In this document: positions 42,395-51,450 of the stretch, one piece after another
Layout: each line of letters opens with the position of its first letter
Position numbering within the stretch: the stretch's first letter is position 1
Origin: Adiantum capillus-veneris
Lineage: Eukaryota; Streptophyta; Polypodiopsida; Polypodiales; Pteridaceae
Direction of reading: 5' to 3'
Length of the DNA: 64,000 nucleotides
Assembly (NCBI GenBank): GCA_014529385.2
Contig: CM043942.1
Span: 35,990,469-36,054,468 of the forward strand
Translations under genes and position numbers: made by a program
Notes under the pieces: model-generated
What the model was told of the DNA's origin: nothing
Database searches by the model: none
The model's input: only the letters and a program-made list of their open reading frames with translations

Positions 42395-43095
42395 TATATA
42401 GGATTTCCAAGAGGGGTCTAGCAGTTATTAGTTTTTCACGACTCCACATGAAAAATGTCAATCATTAATAAGGTCACTTATCATTAAGAGGTGCTTCACA
42501 TGCTCTAACTACCTAGGCTCAATTCTAAAGACCGGAGTCCTAAAATGTGGACAGTTTTGATGCCCATTGCCCGCATGACACTTGCTAATGCCCTGTGCAA
42601 TTAGAGGGTATGGAACCAACTAAACAAGAGTCCAGGATAAGCCCAGATTCACCCTTGAAGGAAAGTGCAAGGTTGATACAAGGTAGTCACCCACAAGACA
42701 ATATAACCATCAGCTCCATCATGCAGTATTGACTAAATACCACGACATCCCCACTAATGTCGTCATTGCCCAATAGTGGGTGTAGATCTAGGTACTAACA
42801 TATGCTCCCTACACAACACACACCACATGCACACACACATGAGCATACATTAACACAAAGTTTAGCGTAGTGAGTTTTTGTCATGACTCTGGAGATCAAG
42901 GGCAGACTCAGCCATAATGAAGCCTAGCACTAAAAGAAGCATTAAATCAAAAAAATTAGCACAAAAATGAGGTATATATGTAGGTCCTTTGAGAGGTTGA
43001 CAAGGTTGCTAGAACACTTCCTAGGCTGTCCTAAACCCTAGAAGTAGGAGTTACAGCTTGTCCACACGCACATAGGGTTAGATTTGCATGTGACA
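42395..43095 (-). repeat. family D-like LTR, truncated
   Basis: The end GCTTGTCCACACGCACATAG ... ATGTGACA (43055-43095) matches the D solo LTR end at 23495-23531, and the same segment recurs inverted at 57034-57100. The part 42640-42930 is also found, inverted, at 52790-53110. No gene. Confidence 0.65.
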
Positions 43096-43280
43096 TGATA
43101 AGGATTCTAGGTACACATAGGATTTGCGCGGGGGTTTTTTTTTTTCGTGGATTTTTTGTGTTGGGTACTTTTAGAGGTTTTACCCGACCAAGAGTTGCTC
43201 ACTATACCAGTGCAGCCCGTGTCCACTCTCTAGTCATCTTGTATCATTTCGCCTCTGGAGTTATTGATTTGCCAGCTTCA

Positions 43281-43341
<61 letters not shown>

Positions 43342-43620
43342 TCCCTGCGCGTGGCTCCCTCCTGCGCGCTGCCTCCCCTGCGCGCTGCTCACTGCGCGCT
43401 GCTCCCTGCTGCGCGCTGCCTCCTCTGCGCGCTGCCCCACCCCTGCACGCTACCCCTGTGTGCTGCTCCCTCCTGCGCGCTGCGCTGCTCCCTGCACGTC
43501 AAGTGAAAACACACACCCCATCCCCATCCCCTGCCCGCTGCCCCCTGCATACACACAAGCTGAGTGTTCTCTTCCCCTCTTCTTCACAATATGAAGAGAC
43601 GATAGCTACGAAGCCAACCA

Positions 43621-44543
43621 TGTCTTCCCCCATCATCAAGACGCCGACACCGACAAAGAAGACAACGTCCTTCATGCTCACGAATAAGAGGCTTGCACAA
43701 TTGGAGAAGGACATGAAGGAATGGCGGATGGAGAGAGAAATATGGAAGGAGGAGAAAGCCAACTTCATCAAGCTATGGAACGAAGAGAAGGAGGACATGA
43801 GAGCGGAAATCCAAAATCTCAAAGAGGAGAAGGAGAGAAGGGAACGGGAGAACGAGAAGGAGAGGGAGAGATGGAGGAAAGAGCAAGAAGAGATGAAGGC
43901 ACAAATCGATCTCCTTCATGCTTCCCTCACATCCCTCACCCCCGAGGAAGGAGAGATTAAAGGGGAGGCTAAGGAAGCCCTCAAGGAGGAGATCACCAAA
44001 GCCCTCACCGCAAGCATTGAGGACAAATTAGAGGCCACCAAAGAAGGATGGGTCGAAGTAGTCAAAAAGAACATCAAGAAGGTAGCAAGAGAGGAAGCCC
44101 AAAAAGATGAAGTACTCATCGTACACACAACCATCGAAGAGGAGAAGATGCGACAAGCTCGCCGTCTCAATGTGCGAGTGACCGGCATCAAAGAAGAAGA
44201 AGGGTCTACACCCGAAAGCGATGGGAAAGCTTTATGCAAGAAAGTGGGATACAAGGAAGAAGAGATCCCTTTCTCCAAAGTTTGGAGAGCCGGCAAAGAT
44301 CCAAAGAAAAGAGCTCTCATCCTCCAATTCGCCTCCGAGGAGTCTCGAACTTCCTTCCTCCGAAAGAGGGTCATCCTGAGAGGGATCGACGGCCCACCGA
44401 TTTATCTAGATGATGACCTCACAAAGATGCAACAAGATCACCGTCGCGCGTGCATGCCTCGAGTCCACCAAGCCCGCAAAGAAGGGAAGAAGGCAGTATA
44501 TCGGGATGGTAGGGTTATCATTGATGGCAAGACCATCGCATAG
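43621..44543 (+). CDS. LINE ORF1 protein
   Basis: 307 codons from ATG 43621 (MSSPIIKTPTPTKKTTSFML). The upstream open frame back to 43095 crosses (TC)n and CG-rich repeats and is not credible protein. The first half (residues 25-110) is a highly charged coiled coil (MKEWRMEREIWKEEKANFIK and so on). The second half resembles the L1 ORF1p RNA-binding region: RLNVRVTGIKEEEG, then FSKVWRAGKDPKKRALILQF, RVILRGIDGPPIYLDDDLTK and ARKEGKKAVYRDGRVIIDGK. The predicted role is trimerisation and binding of LINE RNA. It ends at TAG 44541-44543; the same frame continues open into the endonuclease. Confidence 0.85.
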
Positions 44544-45683
44544 GGACTCGCGGCCTGTGGGACACACGAGGAGATTCATGTCACGGTTTGGAATTGCAAT
44601 GGAGACTTATGGACACACCCAGAGAGACTTGAGGAGGTGATGAGAGGTCGAGACATCATTCTACTTACAGAGACACACGAGAGCTCGGAGAGAGGGTTAC
44701 CACGGATACATGGATTTCAGTGGGAGTCTCTACATCGAGGATGTATGCGCCAGCACACCACTCGCGGCTCAGGAGGAGTGGCCATACTCTTTAGACAGGG
44801 GCTTCACAGCAGACTACAGATTGTTGCCCGGGACCCACAGGCCCGCTACATGTGGATTCGCCTCGAGCTCTCACGAGACAGGATCGTCTACATTGCCCTT
44901 TGCTATTTTGCTCCCACAGGCTCCAGATTCGCCCCTATTGAGCAGGAGTCACCGTACGCATGCCTCACGGAGGAGATTATGGAGTACTCCACACTGGGTG
45001 AAGTCTTCCTTATGGGAGACTTCAATGCTCGTACACGCAGTGAGCAGTGTGAGACATATGACCATGAGGACCCAGAGACACTACACACTCTAGATGAGGA
45101 GGCTACTAGGAGAGACACAGCAGACAGAGCTCCAGTCACAGCTTATGGACGACATCTACTTCGACTTGGCTCCCAGCACCGTCTCGTTATTTATAACGGG
45201 ATGGTCCAGTGGCCCACCTCAGGGGGCCTGACTTGTATGCCACATGGAGTTGCAGAAGGAGGGGGGAGTACAGTCGACTATATTCTGGGACCCAGGGAGG
45301 CTACACACCTTATCATATCCTTCACCATTCCACCCATACCCATCGGAGCCGACCACACATACCTCTCTTTCTCTATCACCGGAGATACCATCACACACAG
45401 CTCCACAACACGCACTCCACACACCACCATCCATTTCACACATGAGTTAGCCTCTATTTACTCGGCCAAGGTCGAACATGGCCTATGTCTCCTCCACCCA
45501 TCCACACCACTCTCAGTTCTCACATCACATATCTCTTCCGTTCTCCACACTTCAGCTATTAGCTCTTTTCCACACACCACTCACACAGGACGCACTCCCC
45601 CCTCGGGGCTATGCCTCAGAACCGCTGGTATGATGATGAGTGCAGAGAGCTATACCGACGCCTCCAGGCACGACGAGCCTTAG
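44544..45683 (+). CDS. LINE ORF2 endonuclease domain
   Basis: AP-endonuclease-like (EEP) domain that nicks the target DNA. The frame is the same as ORF1, separated by one TAG. Homology starts before any ATG: IHVTVWNCNGDLWTHPERLE (about 44574-44633) contains the conserved N of the first motif, while the first in-frame ATG is 44637. Further motifs: IILLTETHES (catalytic E), GVAILFR, MWIRLEL, VFLMGDFNAR (D and N), STVDYILG and IPIGADHTYLSFS (D-H). About 60 residues after the last motif the frame ends at 45683, overlapping the RT frame. It either needs stop readthrough or non-AUG starting, or the element is a lightly mutated copy. Confidence 0.85.
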   Translation, partial: GLAACGTHEEIHVTVWNCNGDLWTHPERLEEVMRGRDIILLTETHESSERGLPRIHGFQWESLHRGCMRQHTTRGSGGVAILFRQGLHSRLQIVARDPQARYMWIRLELSRDRIVYIALCYFAPTGSRFAPIEQESPYACLTEEIMEYSTLGEVFLMGDFNARTRSEQCETYDHEDPETLHTLDEEATRRDTADRAPVTAYGRHLLRLGSQHRLVIYNGMVQWPTSGGLTCMPHGVAEGGGSTVDYILGPREATHLIISFTIPPIPIGADHTYLSFSITGDTITHSSTTRTPHTTIHFTHELASIYSAKVEHGLCLLHPSTPLSVLTSHISSVLHTSAISSFPHTTHTGRTPPSGLCLRTAGMMMSAESYTDASRHDEP

Positions 45684-48262
45684 GAGAGATCACAGAGAGA
45701 GAGGCCAGACGGCATATGAAGACGCTGACACGCCAAAAGCGGCGAGCATTCGAAGAGGCACATGAGCTTGAGCTATACCGCCTATTCATGAGCATGGATA
45801 GCGCGACGGCATGGCGCACCCTACGCGAGCCACGTCCGACTACAGCTATTGAGGATCCACAGATATGGCATGATTATGCAGAGCGACTTTATGAAGTGCC
45901 AGGGCAGCCTCCTATTCCACAACCACACGAGCCTCGCCCCACGTGCTCCTCCTTCTTTACGGCAGAGATGGTAGAGAGGGCCATACGCCGCATGCAGCAC
46001 AGACGATCAGCTGACCATACTGGATTACAGAGTGAGCACATCATTTATGCGGCCTCCACTATAGCCCCGTTGATTGCACATGTCTTCAACCGGGCTATAG
46101 GGGAGGGCTTCCCAGAGGAGTGGACACAGCACACCATAGTGCCTATCCACAAATCTGGCGACACCCTGGACCCAGGGAACTACAGGACTATCATGATTGG
46201 CCACACGATGGCCAAGCTATATGGAGCAGTACTTGAGGCACAGCTCAGTTGCTACGCAGAGATCGAGGGTTTACGAGCTCCAGGCCAAGCAGGTTTCAGA
46301 CGAGCTTTCTCCACCATTGACCACATCTTCGTTCTGCGCTGCCTCATTGATGGGGCAAAGGCGCGGAAGAAGAGGCTTTACTGCTGCTTTGTGGACTTCC
46401 GCAAGGCCTTTGACACAGTCCCACGCGAGAGACTCTTCCAGCGCCTTCACAGCATTGGGGTACCAACAGAGATGATTTGGGCCATATATGCTCTATATGA
46501 GAGGGTGACGGGTCGGGTTCGTTGCCCAGGCGGTTTTTCAGAGACCATTGCTAGCACCATTGGTGTTAAGCAAGGATGCCCACTCTCCCCGACACTCTTT
46601 GGGCTATACATCAACGAGATCTCCGACTACATACTACGAGCAGGGGGAGAGGGGAGCGACTTGGCAGGTACTCCGGTCCACATCATGTTATATGCTGATG
46701 ATATTGTGTTGATTTCAGAGTCACCCGAGGGCTTGCAACGCCATCTTGAGGCCTTGGACGAATTCAGCACACACAGGGGGTTGACTGTGAACCTTGGCAA
46801 AACCAAGGTTATGATCTTTCACACATCCAGTGCAGTGAGGAGCGCCGCCACCTTCACAGCAGCAGGAGGACAGGTTGATGTAGTCACCTCCTATGTCTAC
46901 CTTGGCATCACATTCACCAGCCTACCAGGACCCTTCACTATGAGGCAGGCTGCTGTTGACAGGCTCACCCGAGGATATGCAGCTCTGGCCATGCTAGAGC
47001 GGAGGTGCCACCAGGCACACTTTCAGGAGCCCCGCACGAAGGGGTGGCTTTTCGACACCTTAGTCACCCCGGCCTTGATGTACTCGGCGGCAGTATGGGC
47101 ACCAGGATTGACAGCTGACCAGTGGACACAACTTGAGAGACCACAGGTATATATGATCTCACGCTTGCTCCGCAGCAAGAAGACAGTGCCACACGACATT
47201 ATTAGAGCCGAGCTCGCCACACCACCTATGGTTGTAGAGGCACTATTCGAGACAGTTTGCTTCATCCAGAGGATGAGAGAGCTACCTCCTGACAGACTTA
47301 CCCGTAGAGCATTTGAGGCAGCTATACAGCTATCAGAGAGTGGACATGAGAGAGCATGGTACTCACAGGTCAGAGCATGGTTTGAGGGACACGGTCTTGA
47401 CATGGAGAGCCTACCACCATTCCAGTACGACCCCCACTCACCATATGTTCACCTCTCTCGCAGTGAGAGGAACTTGGTATTGAGACAGGATCTGTGGCAG
47501 CTATACAGTAGGAGAGTCTGGGCGGCACCTAGCTTGGGGACGAGGATGTCAGATTACAGAGACCAGTTTCTCACCATATTGTCTGGGGGGTTCATACAGA
47601 GACCACGCTACATGGACACATATATGCCACATAGCTCACGGGTGGCGATTGGTCAGCTGAGAGTGGCTTCACACAGGTTAGAGATTGAGATCGGGAGACA
47701 TACTGGTGTTCCGAGGGGGGAGCGAATCTGCAGAGCCTGCACAGAGGAGGTGGAGAGTGAGGAGCACTTTGTATGTAGATGCAGAGCATACACTGAGATC
47801 AGAGGCAGGTATGAGGCCCTATTTAGAGGACAGCCCACTCTCCGAGAGATCATGGAATCTCGAGATCAGAGACAGCTCGGACGTTTCTTACTAGAGATAC
47901 AGAGCCATCGGGACACACTACTACAGCCACACACAGCTACACAGACAGAGGGGAGACAGTCGCAGCTCACAGACTTCTTTCAGAGGATTTCCGCCCCCCC
48001 CTCACCAGACACTCAGAGGGGAGTGACACTCCCACAGGCGGAGGTGAACCGAGCTAGACGACGACCACGAGTCACAGGCTACAGGGGCGCGAGCTCCCAC
48101 CACCGACAGATCGAGGAGGTCCGAGCCCGGGAGCGCCGTGCCACTGAGGAGCGAGTGGCTCAGATGAGGGCTGACCCGACAGCTTTCATCCGGGTAGCCT
48201 TGGCACCAGACCCACCCATGTACCACATCTTACACCCCCCCATTAGTACAGGATGGAGCTAG
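45611..48262 (+). CDS. LINE reverse transcriptase
   Basis: 883-codon uninterrupted frame from ATG 45611 (open back to 45563). RT motifs: WTQHTIVPIHKSGDTLDPGN, RTIMIGHTMAKLYGAVLEAQ, QAGFRRAFSTIDHIFVLR, CCFVDFRKAFDTVPRERLF, IGVKQGCPLSPTLFGLYINE, HIMLYADDIVLISESPEG (catalytic ADD), NLGKTKVMIF, YVYLGITF. The C-terminal part has a CCHC-type zinc knuckle (CRACTEEVESEEHFVCRC) as in L1 elements and ends in a basic tail. The length fits an ORF2 from which the endonuclease has been split off. Relative to the endonuclease frame it is shifted by -1 within 45563-45683. No internal stop indicates a young copy or selection. Confidence 0.93.
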   Translation: MPQNRWYDDECRELYRRLQARRALGEITEREARRHMKTLTRQKRRAFEEAHELELYRLFMSMDSATAWRTLREPRPTTAIEDPQIWHDYAERLYEVPGQPPIPQPHEPRPTCSSFFTAEMVERAIRRMQHRRSADHTGLQSEHIIYAASTIAPLIAHVFNRAIGEGFPEEWTQHTIVPIHKSGDTLDPGNYRTIMIGHTMAKLYGAVLEAQLSCYAEIEGLRAPGQAGFRRAFSTIDHIFVLRCLIDGAKARKKRLYCCFVDFRKAFDTVPRERLFQRLHSIGVPTEMIWAIYALYERVTGRVRCPGGFSETIASTIGVKQGCPLSPTLFGLYINEISDYILRAGGEGSDLAGTPVHIMLYADDIVLISESPEGLQRHLEALDEFSTHRGLTVNLGKTKVMIFHTSSAVRSAATFTAAGGQVDVVTSYVYLGITFTSLPGPFTMRQAAVDRLTRGYAALAMLERRCHQAHFQEPRTKGWLFDTLVTPALMYSAAVWAPGLTADQWTQLERPQVYMISRLLRSKKTVPHDIIRAELATPPMVVEALFETVCFIQRMRELPPDRLTRRAFEAAIQLSESGHERAWYSQVRAWFEGHGLDMESLPPFQYDPHSPYVHLSRSERNLVLRQDLWQLYSRRVWAAPSLGTRMSDYRDQFLTILSGGFIQRPRYMDTYMPHSSRVAIGQLRVASHRLEIEIGRHTGVPRGERICRACTEEVESEEHFVCRCRAYTEIRGRYEALFRGQPTLREIMESRDQRQLGRFLLEIQSHRDTLLQPHTATQTEGRQSQLTDFFQRISAPPSPDTQRGVTLPQAEVNRARRRPRVTGYRGASSHHRQIEEVRARERRATEERVAQMRADPTAFIRVALAPDPPMYHILHPPISTGWS

Positions 48263-48452
48263 ATAGCTTGATGCATTCTCATGATTGTACTACCTTGAGC
48301 ATATAGACATGCATATACCCCTAGAGATAGAGCTCCATCCCTCCTCAGATACTCCACTACCTACTTTCAGCTCAGTTTTGTATCAATTTTGTTTCATTTG
48401 TCTTTCCGATAGACGGATGACATACACACAATGTACATTTGATTTGTCTCAT
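48263..48452 (+). other. LINE 3' untranslated region
   Basis: 190 bases between the RT stop and the terminal stem-loop. The blocks CTCATGATTGTA, AGCATATAG and GAGCTCCATCCC recur at 63078-63140 in the second copy of this LINE 3' end. Confidence 0.75.
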
Positions 48453-48468
48453 AGGCCGATTTCGGCCT
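48453..48468 (+). other. LINE 3' terminal stem-loop
   Basis: AGGCCGATTTCGGCCT folds into a 6-bp stem with a 4-base loop, followed by ATAGACGTTAAAAA and the (TTTC)n tail. It is perfectly conserved at 63261-63276. Confidence 0.8.
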
Positions 48469-48484
48469 GACATAGACGTTAAAA

Positions 48485-48505
48485 ATCTTTCTTTCTTTCT
48501 TTCTT

Positions 48506-48570
<65 letters not shown>

Positions 48571-48573
48571 ACA
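48485..48573 (+). repeat. LINE (TTTC)n(TC)n(AC)n tail
   Basis: Five TTTC-type units, then about 18 TC units, then about 14 AC units: a compound microsatellite grown from the LINE 3' end. Confidence 0.9.
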
Positions 48574-48621
48574 TTTTTCTTCTATTGCTCACTTTTAGAA
48601 AAACGGCACGTACTGTCGATC

Positions 48622-48970
48622 GATTCTTGGATTCTTTGCATTTGGCCCATGTTCCTCCACATTTTCTGGACATTACACTTCCACATACGCAAACTTTCTA
48701 TGGCTAGCATAGCGCTGAATTTCTTCTTTCCATAGTGCTGAATTTCTTCTTTCTTGATACAAGAATTAGAGCGCACTCTCCCCCCTCTCCCCCCCTCCTT
48801 GGCTTTACACTATTTGGTGTAAAAGCCGCACAAATTCATGATTAGAAATATGATTCTTGGATTCTTTGCATTTAGCCCAGGTTCCTCCACATTTTCTGGA
48901 CATTACACTTCCACATACGCAAACTTTCTATGGCTAGCATAGCGCTGAATCTTTCCATAGTGCTGAATTT

Positions 48971-49001
<31 letters not shown>

Positions 49002-49150
49002 CCCCTCCCCCGCTTTACACTATTTGGTGTAAAAGCCGCACAAATTCGTGATCAGAAATATGATTCTTGGATTCTTTGCATTTAGCCCAGGTTCCTCCAC
49101 ATCTTCTGGACATTACGCTTCGAACTTTCTATGGCTTGCATAGTGTTGAA
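48622..49150 (+). repeat. tandem repeat of about 210-230 bp, 2.5 copies
   Basis: Units begin with TTCTTGGATTCTTTGCATTT at about 48622, 48853 and 49062. Each unit carries CTTTACACTATTTGGTGTAA, an inverted repeat TTTACAC...GTGTAAA, and a C-rich tract that has grown to 26 C at 48980-49005. The array lies 0.6 kb upstream of the B55 exons, presumably within the preceding intron. Confidence 0.85.
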
Positions 49151-49742
49151 TTTTGTGCCTTGCAAACTATTGAAATTCTCTCTTCTTGAAGTAGCCTCCC
49201 GTTTTTCATAATAGTCATCGTTTCTCGGTGCACATCCAACCAGCGTCTCTTTTCTGGGCAATTTTTATCAACATTTTTTCTCAGTGACATGCATCACATC
49301 ATTGAACAAATTCTTTTGCATCGGGTGGTCCGGCTTGTGCAGAAATTGGTTGCCCAGCTGGATCTAGAACGTTTCTCCACAGAGAGTTTCTTAACAGTCA
49401 GATTTAGATCAGGTTTTCAAGGTGGTAGCTTGGGAGGATTATGAAAGTGATACTAGATTCAATAATGATGGAACAAGTAACTGCTACTTTTCCAAGACAA
49501 CAAAGGTGTCAAATTGTATTTTTATATAAGAAGGATGGTTTCTATTGTGTTTCTTCCCATTAATGCTTGATTCTCCATGTCATAATTGCGTTTCAGCTGT
49601 TACTGTGTAAATGCTAATTTGGATCGTAATCATGACTCAAATAGGCGTATGAGGGGGAACACCAGGTCATTTTTTAAGACATTTGATTTTGTGCCTGTGC
49701 TGCCACCATCTTACTTCTCTTGTTCCATTAAAACTGGTGCAG
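49151..49742 (+). other. intron sequence upstream of B55 exon
   Basis: No coding homology found, and no B55 first exon. The 3' end (TTCTCTTGTTCC ... GGTGCAG) forms the acceptor of the next exon. Confidence 0.6.
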
Positions 49743-49846
49743 TGGACATCATTTCTGCTATTGAGTTTGACAAGTCTGGTGAACATCTAGCAACAGGGGA
49801 TAGAGGTGGCCGTCTTGTTTTGTTTGAGAGGGCAGATGGTAAAGAT
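49743..49846 (+). CDS. B55: B55 exon: blade 1
   Basis: Encodes [20 protein letters not shown] and [14 protein letters not shown], the start of the propeller and near-invariant in plant and animal B55. Its first two bases complete a codon begun in the upstream exon (phase 1 acceptor after GGTGCAG). The donor is GTAAGTTTG at 49847. Confidence 0.93.
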
Positions 49847-49949
49847 GTAAGTTTGTGCAAGCTGTCTTTTCGTTATTAGTCAGGGTTTAATAATTTGTAC
49901 ACTGTACAAGGTGGTTGTACCTACTGCATAAGCATAGCTTGTTTTGCAG

Positions 49950-50045
49950 TGTCGCACTCGCAAAGAATTAGAGAGGACAGATACCTCAGTATCAAAACAT
50001 CCTGAGTACCGATATAAGACTGAATTCCAAAGTCACGAGCCTGAG
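49950..50045 (+). CDS. B55: B55 exon: linker and YRYKTEFQSHEPE
   Basis: 32 codons: a variable linker (CRTRKELERTDTSVS) and then the hallmark KHPEYRYKTEFQSHEPE. Acceptor TTTTGCAG, donor GTGTAAAC; phase 0 on both sides. The frame has no ATG, which is why it is easy to miss. Confidence 0.92.
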
Positions 50046-50255
50046 GTGTAAACTTTGCTGCAAGTTCAAACCCTTTCATCCTGAATAAGTCCTCAATGTG
50101 TAATTTCTTGCTTTGAGATATGGACACAACTTGACTGGTGCTATGCATAAGGGCTTTGCAATTATCTTCCTTAGGCTATGTTTGTAGGAGGACACACTAT
50201 TGCCGAATGTTCAAATTATTTTTTAGTGTTTATCGATTGTTATGTTTGTTTGCAG

Positions 50256-50375
50256 TTTGATTATTTGAAAAGTCTTGAAATTGAAGAGAAAATTAATAAG
50301 ATAAGGTGGTGTGAAAGTGCCAATCGTGCTCTCTTCCTTCTGTCAACAAATGACAAGACAATAAAGCTATGGAAG
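50256..50375 (+). CDS. B55: B55 exon: blade 2
   Basis: 40 codons, [20 protein letters not shown] then [20 protein letters not shown], exactly the conserved second WD repeat. Acceptor TTTGCAG, donor GTATTTTG; phase 0. Confidence 0.95.
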
Positions 50376-50466
50376 GTATTTTGTTGCTTTTTAGTTTGCA
50401 GGTGGAGGGGATTTAGCTGTTTTGAACGTCGCATTTTGTATGTTTTGGTTTGTCTATATTTTGCAG

Positions 50467-50673
50467 GTTTCAGAAAGGAAGGTAAAGAAAGTCATCGAAA
50501 TGAATGTGGACTCAACGTATCATTTATCAAATGGGAACTCGCCAGGACAGCCTCAAATTTTGAGAGTTGCAGGCAGTGTGGCAAATGGAAGCACGTCTAA
50601 TTGGGTGGGATCAATTTTAGATGGTAAAAATTTGCTCCCATCAGCTGGCATTTCCTCGCTTCATCTGCCCACG
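50467..50673 (+). CDS. B55: B55 exon: plant-type variable insert
   Basis: 69 codons beginning [20 protein letters not shown] and ending [13 protein letters not shown]. The middle is low in conservation and rich in Ser, Asn and Gly, as in plant B55 proteins, where this loop varies between paralogues. Acceptor TTTTGCAG, donor GTAGTTGT. Confidence 0.88.
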
Positions 50674-50780
50674 GTAGTTGTGCCCACTCTTTTTGTCCGT
50701 TCAACTGTACTATACGCTATTTTCGGTACACCATTCTATGTTCGATTCACATTGTCATCAACAATTGTTTACTGGTATAG

Positions 50781-50872
50781 GTCTGCAGCAACGAAGTAAC
50801 TCATATAGCAAGGTGTAGACGGATTTACACCCATGCACATGACTATCACATCAACTCGATTTCTAATAATAG
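50781..50872 (+). CDS. B55: B55 exon: ARCRRIYTHAHDYHINSISNN
   Basis: 30 codons plus two bases: VCSNEVTHIARCRRIYTHAH then DYHINSISNN, the invariant entry to blade 3. Acceptor GGTATAG, donor GTATGTGG (phase 2). The expected next exon (blade 3, beginning with an acidic DGE-type segment) is not visible in the following 6 kb. Confidence 0.92.
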
Positions 50873-51111
50873 GTATGTGGAAATCCCTATTGATTATGTT
50901 CTACACTTTCAACGCACAGCTTTTATCTATTTTTTCAGTTTTTCTCTAACTCATGCCAAACAAACTGTGTTTGTCTCAACCTTCAGTAACTGAAGTTCTA
51001 TTTGAACAGTGCCTTAGGCGGCAAGTAATAATTAAAACATCATAGTGACGCACAAGTGGCCAATGAGGCAAAACTTTGACCTTCAGCATGGCCATGGCAT
51101 ATGGGCAAAAT
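50873..51111 (+). other. start of the next B55 intron
   Basis: Follows the GTATGTGG donor. T-rich, no exon found. It ends where the direct repeat beginning TGTCACC starts. Confidence 0.6.
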
Positions 51112-51450
51112 TGTCACCTTTTGGTCGCTTAAATGGAAATTATGGTCCAAGTGTTATGCTTGCATTGAGGAAAATAAATGATATTACCCCATGGATTAAC
51201 ACCTGTTTCTCAATGTTCTCAGATTGGGTCTTGAACTTGGAGTTCATGCATGGAACGATGGACTTGGCTTTTTGCTCGGACTTGTGTTCACATGCACATG
51301 CCCGTAAATGCATTGTGCATGAACTTTCTGCAGGGTTTGGTACGATCTTGTACTTGCGTTGGAACGTCCTCTAGTCATTGGCTCATGAACGGGGACCCTC
51401 CATGTCGGTGTTGCATTGCATAGCATATTTATGTGCTTGCGTGCTCAATT
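51112..51450 (+). repeat. direct repeat N, left copy
   Basis: About 340 bases starting TGTCACCTTTTGGTCGCTTA, repeated at 53413-53757 with moderate divergence. It probably is the start of a 5' LTR of an element inserted in the intron. Confidence 0.75.

Larger units (their letters stand above)
43110..48575 (+). mobile_element. L1-type LINE, near-complete
   Basis: Order: 5' region with a 60-bp (TC)n tract (43280-43340), ORF1 (43621-44543), endonuclease (44544-45683), RT and C-terminal zinc knuckle (45611-48262), 3' UTR with a stem-loop (48453-48468) and a (TTTC)n(TC)n(AC)n tail to about 48573. The exact 5' end and target duplication were not found. Only two interruptions occur in about 4.6 kb of coding sequence. 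A 3' end of the same family lies at 63075-63384. Confidence 0.9.
49743..50872 (+). other. B55: PP2A regulatory subunit B55 gene, internal part
   Basis: Five exons encode a continuous stretch of about 206 residues of the plant B55 (PR55) subunit of protein phosphatase 2A, a seven-bladed WD40 propeller that selects substrates for the PP2A catalytic subunit in cytoplasm and nucleus. Exons: 49743-49846, 49950-50045, 50256-50375, 50467-50673, 50781-50872. All introns (103, 210, 91 and 107 bp) have GT...AG borders, phases agree, and no stop interrupts. The first exon and everything after blade 3 are not in the window as far as I can see. The gene may go on beyond TE-filled introns on both sides, or this may be a truncated remnant. 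Confidence 0.93.

Noticed and set aside
43095-43620. N-terminal extension of LINE ORF1 and the overlapping frame at 43264-43506
   Set aside because: The frame crosses a 60-bp (TC)n tract and CG-rich repeats, giving Leu/Ser and Ala/Cys runs. The protein-like composition begins at the ATG at 43621.
46197-47403. Additional frames inside the LINE RT region
   Set aside because: Shadows of the 883-codon RT frame without domain homology.
48372-48735. Small frames across the LINE tail
   Set aside because: They translate the (TTTC)n, (TC)n and (AC)n microsatellites.
49743-50872. Processed B55 retropseudogene
   Set aside because: Four introns with correct GT/AG borders and phases are present, and the exons have no stop, so it is not derived from spliced RNA.
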